From contig NZ_OX373462.1 of assembly GCF_947331815.1 (NCBI RefSeq), forward strand, positions 545,376 to 609,375: 64,000 bases of DNA, read 5' to 3'. Shown here in pieces: positions 28,559 through 38,638 of this stretch. A program made the translations under genes and the position numbers. The notes beneath the pieces are model-generated. The model was not told the DNA's origin, searched no databases, and saw only the letters and a program-made list of their open reading frames with translations. Every line of letters starts with the position of its first letter. The stretch's first letter is position 1. This DNA is from Cyanobacterium sp. uoEpiScrs1. Its GTDB lineage: Bacteria > Cyanobacteriota > Cyanobacteriia > Cyanobacteriales > Microcystaceae.

Positions 28559-28928
28559 ACTATTTGAATTAAAAGAAAGAGCTCATCATTAACATAGAAA
28601 ATCTATAAATAATAATGATGGACTCTTTTTGTTGATAAAATAAAAATATCAAGTATCTTTTCAGACTAAGAATTGTAAATAGATAGTCAATAACCTGCAA
28701 AATTGTTCTTCTAATTGTGTTTTACAACTAAAAAAAGATTGACTGTGATCAAAATTTGGCTTCTCTAATGTTAGAAGTTTTACAAAAAAGTTCAGCTTTT
28801 TTCATTATTAGTTCGTGAAAGCTAGACTAAAACAAACAACATCTATAATTTAACTGTTTACTAACGATTGAAAAAGAGACACGATAACTCGAGTCTCCTA
28901 TTTTATTTTTAACATTGTCTGAAACCGA
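28559..28928. other. Spacer between convergent genes
   Basis: About 370 bases between the converging VWA and ftsH genes. It contains the VWA gene terminator (28576-28630) and no other feature. Confidence 0.6.
28576..28630 (+). terminator. Terminator of the VWA gene
   Basis: The stem 28576-28591 with 28613-28628 has one mismatch and one G-T pair, and ends in a T-run. It lies 17 bases after the stop codon. Confidence 0.75.
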
Positions 28929-30815
28929 TTACAGTTGAGGGACAAACTGTTCTTTTTCAGGAACTTCAGTATATTCAGCCACAATTTGTCTAAACTCCTC
29001 ACCATCAATGGTTTCTTTTTCGATTAACAATTCTACCAAACGATCAATCACTTCGCGGTTATCTCGAATAATTTGCAGTGCCAGTTGGTGTCCCTCTTTA
29101 GCAAGAGTCCGAACTTGATGATCAATCCGCATAGCTACTTCCTCAGAATATTCTGAACGGTTCATCAAACCACCGCCAAGGAAGACTTCTCCAGAAGAGC
29201 TCTCTAAAGAGATAGGTCCTAAGTCACTCATTCCAAAGCGAGTCACCATTTGCCGTGCAATCTCAGAAACTTGCTGTAAATCGCCACCAGCACCAGTGGT
29301 TGTTTCATCATAGCCAAAAACTTCTTCTTCAGCTGCACGACCTCCCAACGCCCCAACAATACGTGCCATGAGCTGTGCTTTCGTGATTAACCCTTGTTCC
29401 TCATCAGGGGTAAACCATGTCAATCCTCGCGCTTGACCACGGGGTATTAAAGTTACTTTCTGAACGGGATCATGGTCTTTCACTAAGGTTCCGACGATCG
29501 CATGACCAATTTCGTGGTAGGCAATAAGTCGTTTACTCTTACTATCAACGAGGGGAGTTCCCTCCATCCCAGCTACAACGCGATCAACTGCGTCATTAAT
29601 TTCTAATAGAGTAATTGTTTCCTTACGACGACGGGCCGTTAAAATAGCAGCTTCATTGAGTAAGTTTGCTAAATCTGCTCCACTAAACCCCGGGGTACGA
29701 CGAGCAATCGCCTCAATAGACACATTGGGATCGAGTTTTTTATTACGAGCGTGAACTTCTAGAATTTCAATTCGCCCTTTAAAGTCAGGAGCATCTACAA
29801 TGACCTGACGGTCAAAACGACCTGGACGCATCAAGGCAGAGTCAAGGACATCAGGACGGTTGGTAGCTGCAATGATAATAATTCCTGTATTGCCTTCAAA
29901 CCCGTCCATTTCTGTCAACAATTGATTTAGAGTTTGTTCTCGTTCATCATTACCGCCGCCGATACCCGCACCTCGTTGACGACCGACAGCATCAATTTCA
30001 TCAATAAAAATCAAACAAGGGGCATTTTCCTTGGCTTTCTTAAATAAATCACGGACACGAGAAGCACCTACTCCCACGAACATTTCCACAAATTCTGAGC
30101 CAGAAATACTGAAGAAAGGCACTCCTGCTTCACCTGCAATCGCTTTTGCTAACAGAGTTTTACCAGTTCCAGGAGGTCCGATTAAAAGAACCCCTTTTGG
30201 AATTCTTGCACCAACTGCAGTAAAACGTTCAGGTTGTTTAAGAAAAGTAACAACCTCTTGCAATTCCTCTTTAGCCTCGTCAATACCAGCTACATCATCG
30301 AACATTATGTCGGTTTTAGCTTCCATTTGGAAACGAGCACGAGATTTCCCAAAACTCATCGCTTGGCCTGGCCCGCCTGGCAAATTATTAGACCGACGGA
30401 AGAGAAAGAATAATGCTCCAATCAAGAGAATGGGGAACAGTAAATTTCCTAAAAATCCCCATAAGGCTCCCTCATTACGAACTGGATGGGATTCGATATC
30501 AATGTTTGCTTTGCGTAATTTAGCTATCAAATCAGGGGTATTAACCGGTAAATCAACTCTTGATCGCTGTACTCGATTTTCTAATTCAGGATTAACTGCT
30601 CGAACAATTGCAGTTCTTCCTCCTTCATAAAGGTCAACTTCTAAAATACGACCTGAATCGAGATACTTTAAGAAGTTTCCATAGGTCATGCGAGCATTAG
30701 CTGTATTGCCACCCATGTTGATGCCAAAGGAAAAAAACGTCCCTTGCCAAATAAAAAATCCTACTACTAAAAGGGGTAGACTCCAAAGCAATAGGGTTCT
30801 CCAAGAAATTTTCAT
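28929..30815 (-). CDS. ftsH: ATP-dependent zinc metalloprotease FtsH, FtsH2 (Slr0228) type
   Basis: FtsH is a membrane-anchored hexameric AAA+ protease. It has 628 aa: an N-terminal helix (about 8-26), an extracytoplasmic domain with the second helix at about 120-140, Walker A GPPGTGKT, Walker B FIDEIDA, the SRH and the zinc site HEIGH in [11 protein letters not shown]. The opening [20 protein letters not shown] and the end [12 protein letters not shown] match Slr0228, the FtsH2 that with FtsH3 removes damaged photosystem II D1 protein. A 20-bp hairpin sits in its upstream region. Confidence 0.97.
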   Translation of the reverse strand: MKISWRTLLLWSLPLLVVGFFIWQGTFFSFGINMGGNTANARMTYGNFLKYLDSGRILEVDLYEGGRTAIVRAVNPELENRVQRSRVDLPVNTPDLIAKLRKANIDIESHPVRNEGALWGFLGNLLFPILLIGALFFLFRRSNNLPGGPGQAMSFGKSRARFQMEAKTDIMFDDVAGIDEAKEELQEVVTFLKQPERFTAVGARIPKGVLLIGPPGTGKTLLAKAIAGEAGVPFFSISGSEFVEMFVGVGASRVRDLFKKAKENAPCLIFIDEIDAVGRQRGAGIGGGNDEREQTLNQLLTEMDGFEGNTGIIIIAATNRPDVLDSALMRPGRFDRQVIVDAPDFKGRIEILEVHARNKKLDPNVSIEAIARRTPGFSGADLANLLNEAAILTARRRKETITLLEINDAVDRVVAGMEGTPLVDSKSKRLIAYHEIGHAIVGTLVKDHDPVQKVTLIPRGQARGLTWFTPDEEQGLITKAQLMARIVGALGGRAAEEEVFGYDETTTGAGGDLQQVSEIARQMVTRFGMSDLGPISLESSSGEVFLGGGLMNRSEYSEEVAMRIDHQVRTLAKEGHQLALQIIRDNREVIDRLVELLIEKETIDGEEFRQIVAEYTEVPEKEQFVPQL

Positions 30816-30906
30816 AAGTTAATGTTTCTCTTCATGGTTAATCAAAAAAATCATAAAAGTGTAATATTTCACTCTTATCAAGTTATCTGACATAAATAAT
30901 GTTTAC

Positions 30907-30950
30907 TTACGTTAAGTTTAGTTAGTTCATACTAACTAAACTTAACGTAA
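30907..30950. repeat. 20-bp perfect inverted repeat upstream of ftsH
   Basis: Arms 30907-30926 and 30931-30950 pair perfectly around a 4-nt loop. It lies between the stop of the 141-aa gene (31052) and the ftsH start (30815). It may end the first transcript or shape the ftsH leader. Confidence 0.85.
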
Positions 30951-31051
30951 CTCTCATATTTTTGACAACTGTAGTTGGAATAAAAAAAGAAAGTGGAAGT
31001 TAAAAGTTCGTTTCTTTTACTTCTAGTAACACCTTTCTTTTCTTCTTTTGT

Positions 31052-31477
31052 CTATTTTTCTTTATCTTTATCTGCCTGAGCTTTTGAGTTCGTTAAAATA
31101 TCCCATGCAGCTCTAGCAGCTTCATTGAGACGATCACCAAAACTAGTAACTTCTTTAACAATCGAATCCCAATCTTTTTCAATCTCTTTTTTAATTTGTC
31201 TTATAGCATCTTCAATTTGTTCTGGTTCAAATATTTGTCGGTTTTCGATATCTTGGCGAGCTTTACGCACTGCTTCTAAATAATTGTCTAGAGCAAATTC
31301 CCCAGCTTTTTTAACTTCAGAAAAAGCTTTAGTTTTAATAGCATTAATTAATGCTTCGGTCTCATCTTGTATTGGTCTACTATTGGGGTAGGCTGAGGAT
31401 ACTTTGTCAGTTTTAATAATTTCGACATTCACTTGTTCAATAGTATTTTCCTGAGATACATTAGGTTCGGTTGTCAT
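31052..31477 (-). CDS. Hypothetical helical protein, 141 aa
   Basis: I do not recognise the family by name. After an acidic, disordered N-terminus (about 1-38) the protein is predicted to be almost wholly helical and highly charged (ALINAIKTKAFSEVKKAGEF; AIRQIKKEIEKDWDSIVKEV). There is no signal peptide, membrane helix or enzyme motif. A good purine-rich Shine-Dalgarno (taggaggaaa on the minus strand) precedes the ATG. It is probably a soluble structural or adaptor protein; that is inference from composition only. Confidence 0.7.
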   Translation of the reverse strand: MTTEPNVSQENTIEQVNVEIIKTDKVSSAYPNSRPIQDETEALINAIKTKAFSEVKKAGEFALDNYLEAVRKARQDIENRQIFEPEQIEDAIRQIKKEIEKDWDSIVKEVTSFGDRLNEAARAAWDILTNSKAQADKDKEK

Positions 31478-31815
31478 TATAATTTTTCCTCCTAGGGGTT
31501 AGGGTAAAAAAGTTGAGTAAGTTACTAAAAATATTAAGTTTAGTTTATCGTAATTACTACTTTGCGTAAACCTTGTGTCCTAACATTCAAGAATATATTA
31601 GTAAATAATTAACTTGAAAACTAGCTAATTAACTAAACAATGGTTTAAAAGCTAAGTTATCATCACATATTGCTAATTACTAAACTAAGTTTTATAAGTA
31701 TTATTAGACAATGACTAAATTTCTATGATTTAGCGTAAACCACACCAACCCTACATTAACTTAAAATGTTATAGCTTCTGAAACTACTATTTGAATCATA
31801 TCTAAAATTATTAAA

Positions 31816-31864
31816 GGGAGGTAATTTTGTCATGATATATAAACCATGCTCTATTGTTTTTTAA
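31816..31864 (+). other. Ten-codon ORF behind a perfect Shine-Dalgarno
   Basis: GGGAGGT (31816-31822) lies 9 bases before an ATG at 31832, and the frame MIYKPCSIVF ends at a TAA (31862-31864). It may be a leader peptide or the surviving 5' end of a lost gene. Nothing downstream in the same direction uses it for more than 3 kb. Confidence 0.3.
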
Positions 31865-31962
31865 AAATTTTATTTTATTTTTAGATTTTAATTATAAATT
31901 AACACTTTTGAAGTAGATTTCCTGGCAAGGCTTTACACAGATAAAACAACTTATAATCTACT

Positions 31963-32004
31963 TTCAATTTTAAATATATTCAATTAAATATATTTAAAAT
32001 TGAA
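31963..32004. repeat. 18-bp perfect inverted repeat in a gene desert
   Basis: Arms 31963-31980 and 31987-32004 pair perfectly around a 6-nt loop. The arms are nearly all A/T. No gene end is near on either strand apart from the ten-codon ORF. Confidence 0.8.
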
Positions 32005-32902
32005 TATTTATGTTTTTATATTCAATTAATTCTAATTAATTTTAAGTTATATTGGCTGAACTCTTATATAATTTACTTTTAACAAATACTTTCTAGCTAA
32101 CTTGTCTTAAATATCTTAAATATATTTAAAATAAAACTCAATAATAGATTTGCATTTTTAGATTAGTATCCATAACATAATCTTATACAAAAAAACAGAA
32201 AATAATGAATATATTTTCTGTTTTTTGTGATTTATTTGGTATTTATATACCGATCATTATTTGTAGTTACTATATATATTTATTTATGCAGTATTTTTAA
32301 ATTTTAGCTATTATTTCATAGATAAAACTGTAAAGTTGATTTTACATAAAATAGTTTTTATTATCGATAATATATAGAAACCATAATAACATTTTATACT
32401 TAACAAGCTATATAAAAACTTAAAAATTTCAGACAAATGTATGTTGTTAGATCTATTTATTTTTTTGCGAGCTATTAAAAAGACAAAATATCTTATTTAG
32501 TCTAAGCTATTTGCTTAAAAACAATCTATCTATAAATTACTTTTCCTATTTCAGGATATCCATCCTAATATTTAGCCATCGTACTTAGAGGTAAAACAAA
32601 TAATTAACATTGATATTTTTTAAAAATTCTAGAATAAGGAATACTGTAATCGGCTATATACTTTTATTTTTAAATAAGTTTACTTACTGCAAAAACAATA
32701 TCTAAAAATGAAATTACCGAATAATTTAGGTTGGTCTAACAATAGAAGTAGAGGCAAATATAGATTTATGGTATTATAAGTAATCTTAAATCAAGTCAAG
32801 TTATTACATTTGGTAAATTAATAAATTAAGTTAACCTCAAAATTTAGATGTTGTCTGTTTAGGAGGATAAGCCAATAAAATTATTGTTAGATTTTCTTAT
32901 GA

Positions 32903-34261
32903 TTAAACAAAACTAAAAAATTGGGGATTATTTGCTCGAAGAGAAAACTGGTTGAGGTAAACTAGAGGTTGACTCGGATCAAAGGGTCGTCCATCTATAA
33001 AAGCAGTAGTCGGTTCAGATTTCATTGATTCATGAGGAATTTTAATGTTGAGAACTTTAGCTACTTCTTTATAAATAGAGACAGGATAAATTCGGTCTAA
33101 AATTTGTTCAGCATCTTTCGGATAGCTGGTGATTTCCAGTTGATTCCAACGAATCATTTGGGTTAGCACCCATACAGCATGAGAACGCCAAGGATAGTTA
33201 GCATGGTCGGGGGTCTTAAGATATGGAGTATCTTGATAGTGAAAAATAGTGAAGTCTGGAATCTTTACCAATTTATTCTTAGGGGTATTATTGGTATAAG
33301 CATAATCTCCATTTAAAGTCGGTTCAATCAAGGTCTTATCTAGATTTAGATACTGATTTTGAGCTAATATTTCAGTCATTTTCCCTCGATGGCGTTGATG
33401 ATCGCAATACTGACAGGCTTCTAACAACGCAGCCATTAAAGATCGTGTAGTAGCAGGATGTCTTTTTACCCAACCATCCATAGCAGCTAAAATCTTATTG
33501 GGATGTCCTTGCCAGATTTCTCGACTAATATTGATGATAAATCCTGTGTTCTCAGCAATTGCAGAGCGTGTCCATGGCGCCGAAATACTATAACCTTCTA
33601 TCGTCCGCGCTTGCAATTTATAGATCAATTGGCTGGCTTTAAATTCTAATAATTTTATTTCACGATCAGGATCAACTCCCATAGCTGCTAACCAATAACG
33701 CAATAAATAAGCATCCATTGAAATTGGGGAGTCTATAGCAAAACAAGTATGAGCATTACTTCGAATATATCGACAAAAACTTCTTTTAAAATCCCCAAAA
33801 TCATTATAATTTAGGAAAGAACGTAAACCTTTTTTCCAGGCTTGCTTAGTAAGGGTAATGGCACTACCATTTAAGTTAAGGTTCATCAGGGAAATCAGGG
33901 AAGCTTGTTGTTTCCCTAACTGGACAGATATTGGTAAAGCAAAAGGAGCCTGTGCAGCATCTAATTGCCAGTTTAGTAAATCCTTTTCGATTGCTTTCCA
34001 GGAAGATAGGCGTTTAAGAATAACTTCTAGTCCATAACGTCTAAAAAAACCTTCTTTTTGGGCAATAATTAAAGGAATAGCATCGGTAGTTGGAACAAAT
34101 CCTATAGTTAGGTTAGTTTTTTCCAATGAGCCGAATTTGTTCTTGTAGTTCAATAAAGTTTCTGAAAAACGAAGGGGATCTAGATTACCTTGAGTGCAAG
34201 CGGTTACTCCTACACTAGCCATTCCTAGGCTGCTGTATTTAATGAATTGACGACGCTTCAT
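32903..34261 (-). CDS. NrtA/CmpA-family ABC transporter substrate-binding lipoprotein
   Basis: A 452-aa solute-binding protein of the nitrate/bicarbonate (NrtA/CmpA) type. It begins with a twin-arginine signal (KRRQFIKY, residues 2-9) and a likely lipobox Cys in GVTAC (about 22), so export by Tat and lipid anchoring are inferred. The body has the expected landmarks: LTIGFVPTTDAIPLIIAQKE near the start, then GFFRRYGLEV and a long C-terminal lobe. No permease or ATPase gene is adjacent, unlike usual nrtABCD or cmpABCD operons. Nitrate, bicarbonate or another anion is possible; the ligand cannot be read from sequence. Confidence 0.85.
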   Translation of the reverse strand: MKRRQFIKYSSLGMASVGVTACTQGNLDPLRFSETLLNYKNKFGSLEKTNLTIGFVPTTDAIPLIIAQKEGFFRRYGLEVILKRLSSWKAIEKDLLNWQLDAAQAPFALPISVQLGKQQASLISLMNLNLNGSAITLTKQAWKKGLRSFLNYNDFGDFKRSFCRYIRSNAHTCFAIDSPISMDAYLLRYWLAAMGVDPDREIKLLEFKASQLIYKLQARTIEGYSISAPWTRSAIAENTGFIINISREIWQGHPNKILAAMDGWVKRHPATTRSLMAALLEACQYCDHQRHRGKMTEILAQNQYLNLDKTLIEPTLNGDYAYTNNTPKNKLVKIPDFTIFHYQDTPYLKTPDHANYPWRSHAVWVLTQMIRWNQLEITSYPKDAEQILDRIYPVSIYKEVAKVLNIKIPHESMKSEPTTAFIDGRPFDPSQPLVYLNQFSLRANNPQFFSFV

Positions 34262-35498
34262 AATGGAGGTTAATCGGAGTAATCTAAACTTTTCAGTGAA
34301 TATTAAGGTAGCATCTCTTTAATTATTTTGCATCTAATCTACAATTGATCTACAATTCTTCATACTTTTGAAATACTACAATTGGACTTATGTTAGTTAC
34401 TTTTAATTAATATCTATTACTTTAACAATTTAAAACTTCAGTAATCAGAATTAGAGCTTAACTTTTGGTAGTTATTTATTTAAAAATTTATTTTTAATTG
34501 CCTGGTATATAGATAACTTAGCTAACAATAACTAATATCAGGTTGATCATAACACATTAGTTTATACTAGAAAAGCTAAACTAGAACTTATTCTTTTTCC
34601 CATATTTTTTTAAAAGGATTACTTACTTTGAACTCATGGGATAAATGAGGACGCAAACAAAACTTTATAAAATCTAATCTTATACTGAATACATAGTAGC
34701 AATCTATTTAAGTCAGCGTTTTTTCAAGATATATTCGACCGAACGATACATTTTAACTGATAGTCTAATTGTTATTAAAGAGACAATAGCCGGATACTCA
34801 GGAATTAGTAACAAAAATAAATCATGGGTTCAAGATATTTTTGCCGACACTATCTGTGATCAAGTAACCCAAATGTTTATAAATCAAGAACTAGTAATTG
34901 TGATGGGCAAAGATATCATAGAAGAAGAGACTTGTTATTTAACTAAGTACGGCTCATTAATTCACATCCTAGTCTGTCACAAGAAAACGCTGGCTAGTTA
35001 AATTACACAAAACTATCCCTCTAGCCATCCCAGCATTATTATTGACTAGAATAGAAAAGTGGTAAGCACTATACTTAATGATTCTAAACTCGAAGAACTA
35101 ATAATTTGTAGTAATCAAAGAGTACGAACAGACAAATTAAACATTAGATAAGCATATTACACTATCAGCAATATTTACAATATAAACTTCCTTAAAGTAC
35201 AATTACAACTTAATAATGTTAGTTATCTTTCTGTCATAATGGAAAAACTATAAACCAACTAATACTGAAGATATTTATGGGGTTATAAGTCTACAAGATT
35301 ATGAACTATAGCATTAATGATACAACAATTTGTTGACATTAATATATAAACTAGTTGTTGAATTTCTAAGTATAATAATGTACTATCACTAAAGATTTAG
35401 TAATAACTTAAAAATATTAATTTAGCTAAACCGAAAAAGTTACTATTGTTGAGTTGTCAACAAATATTTATATTTTTTTATTAAAAAACAAATAATCA
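34262..35498. other. Spacer holding a decayed gene
   Basis: About 1.2 kb without an intact gene. The central part (34678-35065) is a clear coding relic on the plus strand, listed separately. The flanks are AT-rich with no readable frame. Confidence 0.6.
34678..35065 (+). pseudogene. Frameshifted gene relic without start codon
   Basis: A frame of 107 sense codons (34678-35001) has normal protein composition but no usable start codon, for example RYILTDSLIVIKETIAGYSG and VTQMFINQELVIVMGKDIIE. After its stop, another frame continues with KLHKTIPLAIPALLLTRIEK (35000-35065), as expected after an indel. The region upstream also fails to supply a start. I cannot name the ancestor. The composition looks like a soluble alpha/beta protein. 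Confidence 0.6.
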
Positions 35499-37163
35499 AT
35501 GAAAATTAAACATTTTTTTAATTTAAATACTTGTATACCAATAATTATAGCTTTTTTAGGCGGAATATTGATGGGATTATCAACTGCTCCTATATCAGCT
35601 TTTTATTTTGCATGGTTAGCTTTAATTCCTCTATGGTTTTTCACATTTAAAAAGCATCAATATTATAACCAATCTAAAGAAAAGACAACTATAAAAACTT
35701 TAATTTTAGAAAAAAAAACCTGGATCGCTTTATCTTGGGGAGTAGGCTATCATGGATTAAGTTTATTTTGGATTACTGGAATTCATCCTATGACTTGGAT
35801 GCAATTTTCTTGGTTTACTAGTTTATTTATCACTATTATTTGTTGGGCATTAATCACTATTTGGGGAGCCATACTAGTCATTATTTGGTCATTAATAGTT
35901 AGAGTTATTGATAATCTTAAATTTAGAGAAATTTACTTTAGAAAAAAGATAATTGATTCCTGTTCAAGAGTTTTTTTTGGTGTAACAATTTGGTGTCTAC
36001 TAGAGTCAATTTGGAGTAAAAGCTCTTTATGGTGGACTTCACTCTCCTATACTCAAAGTCCTAATAATTTAGCTATTCTACAACTTAGTCAATTTTCGGG
36101 ATTTTCAATGGTAACTGCCACTATTGTTACTATTAATGGATTAATTGCAGAAGGAATTATTTTACGAACAAATCAATATCAGTCAAAAATAACTTTTTCT
36201 AATTGGTTTAAGTTAAATCAGTATAATTATCACTCTTTAACTCTTTTTTTTATATCAATTAAAATTTTAATTGGTTTACATTTAATAGGATTATCTTTAT
36301 ACAAAAGTCCAGTTTTGATAATAAAAAAAAATGCTATAAAAGTAGGCATTATCCAAGGCAATATTCCCAACTCAATAAAGCTTTATGCTGAAGGTTTACA
36401 AAAAGCAACTCAGGAGTATGTAAATGGTTATAGAATATTAGCTCATCAAGGAGTAGATTTGATTATAACCCCAGAAACTGCTTTACCTTTTGACTGGAAT
36501 TACATTGTGATTAATAGTCCTTTATATTCAGAAATTTTAAAATACAAGGTCCCTGTTTTATTGGGAGCATTTGGGAGGCAAAATAATAGCTATACTAATA
36601 GCCTATTTTCAGTAACGGGAGAAGGAAAAATATTAAGCAGTTTTGATAAAGTCAAATTAGTTCCTTTGGGAGAATATATTCCTTTTAGATTTATTTTAGG
36701 TAAAGTTATTAGTCGACTTTCTCCATTAAAGAGTCATTTAAAAGCGGGAGACAACAGTCAAATTTTTAAGACTACCTTTGGACAAGCAATCATAGGAATT
36801 TGCTATGAATCAGCTTTTAGTGAACATTTTCGTCGTCAAGCAAAAATAGGTGGAGAATTTATAATTACAGCATCTAATAATTCTCATTATAGTCAAGCAA
36901 TGCCCGCCCAACATCATGCTCAAGATATAATTAGAGCCATTGAAACAGGTAAATGGATGGCAAGAGCAACTAATACTGGATACTCTGGTATTGTTAATCC
37001 TCGTGGTAAAACTTTATGGATATCTGATATTAATACTTATCAATTACACCAGGGAAAAATTTATCGTAGTAATAGCCATACTTTGTATGTTCAATGGGGA
37101 GATTGGTTAACAAAAGTATTATTATTACTAGGGATAGTATTATTGTATATTAAGATTAAATAA
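35499..37163 (+). CDS. lnt: Apolipoprotein N-acyltransferase
   Basis: Lnt adds the third acyl chain to the N-terminal Cys of lipoproteins in the inner membrane. The 554-aa protein has several N-terminal helices (to about 270) and a C-terminal nitrilase-like domain. The catalytic triad is visible: Glu in TPETALPFDW, Lys in SFDKVKLVPLGEYIPF and Cys in GICYES. A final membrane helix closes the protein (VLLLLGIVLLYIKIK). It is longer than many homologues because of extended N-terminal loops rich in Lys. It acts on lipoproteins such as the binding protein encoded at 32903-34261. Confidence 0.94.
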   Translation: MKIKHFFNLNTCIPIIIAFLGGILMGLSTAPISAFYFAWLALIPLWFFTFKKHQYYNQSKEKTTIKTLILEKKTWIALSWGVGYHGLSLFWITGIHPMTWMQFSWFTSLFITIICWALITIWGAILVIIWSLIVRVIDNLKFREIYFRKKIIDSCSRVFFGVTIWCLLESIWSKSSLWWTSLSYTQSPNNLAILQLSQFSGFSMVTATIVTINGLIAEGIILRTNQYQSKITFSNWFKLNQYNYHSLTLFFISIKILIGLHLIGLSLYKSPVLIIKKNAIKVGIIQGNIPNSIKLYAEGLQKATQEYVNGYRILAHQGVDLIITPETALPFDWNYIVINSPLYSEILKYKVPVLLGAFGRQNNSYTNSLFSVTGEGKILSSFDKVKLVPLGEYIPFRFILGKVISRLSPLKSHLKAGDNSQIFKTTFGQAIIGICYESAFSEHFRRQAKIGGEFIITASNNSHYSQAMPAQHHAQDIIRAIETGKWMARATNTGYSGIVNPRGKTLWISDINTYQLHQGKIYRSNSHTLYVQWGDWLTKVLLLLGIVLLYIKIK

Positions 37164-37688
37164 CAATAATTAAACTTAAAGAATAATCGGATAAGTAAAC
37201 TCGTATTTATATACGGTAGTAACAATATTTTAGCAGGTTTACAAGCTAGATCTTATATTATAAAATAATATTTTTTTCTTAATTAATTAGCTATGAATAT
37301 TAAAGTAATATGACATTAATTAACTATAAAAATATTTCTAATAAAAAAAATAATTTAACTAATAACAATATATGTGACAGACTATATTGCTCTATATATT
37401 TTCAATTTAGATCAATAAATAAGTGAATCAAAAAAATACCTAAAATAGAAAATAGAGAGAATAGTTGTTACGGTTAAAAATAGCTGAATATGTATTATTC
37501 ATAATAACAGCAGTGTACAATGTATCATATAAATATTCACATTAATATAACTAACAAATATTGTTATAAGTCAATATCTTAGTTATCTGCTTCAAGTACA
37601 GAAGATAGTGACGTATTTAAATACTTATCAAGTGTAATAAAATATAATTATAATTATTATCACTCTTACATAAAGGTCATAATCTTAA
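37164..37688. other. AT-rich spacer upstream of znuA
   Basis: About 525 bases with no gene. The last 50 bases before znuA hold a possible Fur/Zur-like operator (37644-37661). Confidence 0.5.
37644..37661. promoter_or_regulatory. Possible Zur/Fur-type operator ahead of znuA
   Basis: On the minus strand this reads GATAATAATTATAATTAT, which resembles the GATAAT/ATTATC hexamer pattern of Fur-family operators. It lies 28 bases before the znuA ATG. The local AT richness makes chance resemblance likely, so confidence is low. Confidence 0.25.
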
Positions 37689-38606
37689 ATGAATTTGCGG
37701 GTTTCGGCTATCTGGATGACCCTAGTATTGAATGTTGTTATGACAACGGGGTGTAATAACCAATCGAGAATTCAAACCAAGACTACAGAGGTTTTTAACG
37801 TTACGGTAAGTATCGTTCCCCAAAAGTATTTTGTCAGGAAAATTGGAGGTGATCGAGTAAAGATTAATGTTATGGTAAAACCTGGGGCTGACTTCCATAA
37901 CTACGAACCAAAACCTGAGCAATTACAAGCTCTGAGTGATGCGAAAGCTTACATCACTATTGGTATCCCGTTTGAAAGAGCGTGGATAGACAAGATTTCA
38001 GGGATAAATACTCAATTGCAAATTATCGACTCAGCTAGGGGAATAGAGCGTCTCCCTATGATAGACCATGATCATCATAAACATCACCATAGTAAACTAA
38101 AATTAGAAACCGCAATAGAAACCCTAGATCCCCATATTTGGCTATCTCCAACATTAGCTAAGATCCAAGCTAGAAATATTTATAAAGGATTGTCTAAACT
38201 TGATCCTGATTATCGGGCAAAATATCTAGAAAATCTAAACATATTTCTACAAGAGATAGAACAGTTAAGTAATCAAATAAAAGAAAATCTCACTCAAATA
38301 GAAAATAGAAAATTTATTGTATTTCATCCGGCTTGGGGTTATTTTGCTAATGAGTATAACTTAATTCAAATACCTGTAGAGGTGGGAGGACAGAGACCAA
38401 GTCCTGCTGAGTTAGTAAAATTGATTAAGAAAGCTAAAAAAGAAAAAATAAAAGTTATTTTTACTCAACCAGAGTCAAATACTAACTCTGCTAAGATTAT
38501 TGCAAAAGAAATAGATGGAGAGGTTTTATTTATTAGTCCTTTGGCACCTAATTGGTCAGAAAACTTACTAGAAGTATCCAAAACTTTTTCTACTATTTTA
38601 GATTAA
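37689..38606 (+). CDS. znuA: Zinc ABC transporter substrate-binding protein
   Basis: ZnuA captures zinc outside the inner membrane and hands it to ZnuB. It has 305 aa: an N-terminal signal with a possible lipobox Cys (MTTGCNNQ, about 18-25), then the cluster-A-I metal-binding fold. The His-rich loop DHDHHKHHHSK (about 118-128) is typical of zinc-specific members and is absent in manganese-type proteins. Metal ligands are likely His in DFHNYEPKP and in FHPAWGYFA, and Asp/Glu near the end. It heads znuA-znuC-znuB with 33 bases before znuC. Confidence 0.93.
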   Translation: MNLRVSAIWMTLVLNVVMTTGCNNQSRIQTKTTEVFNVTVSIVPQKYFVRKIGGDRVKINVMVKPGADFHNYEPKPEQLQALSDAKAYITIGIPFERAWIDKISGINTQLQIIDSARGIERLPMIDHDHHKHHHSKLKLETAIETLDPHIWLSPTLAKIQARNIYKGLSKLDPDYRAKYLENLNIFLQEIEQLSNQIKENLTQIENRKFIVFHPAWGYFANEYNLIQIPVEVGGQRPSPAELVKLIKKAKKEKIKVIFTQPESNTNSAKIIAKEIDGEVLFISPLAPNWSENLLEVSKTFSTILD

Positions 38607-38638
38607 AGTATATTTTGTAGCACCATCAATTTAACTTT

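Larger units (their letters stand above)
31478..32902. other. 1.4-kb AT-rich gene desert
   Basis: There is no supported gene in about 1,425 bases. It holds a 10-codon ORF with a strong Shine-Dalgarno (31832) and an 18-bp perfect hairpin (31963-32004). Elsewhere all six frames are dense with stops and I see no recognisable relic. Confidence 0.6.

Noticed and set aside
30031-30630. 199-codon plus-strand frame inside ftsH
   Set aside because: It is an antisense shadow; the minus-strand protein is an intact FtsH.
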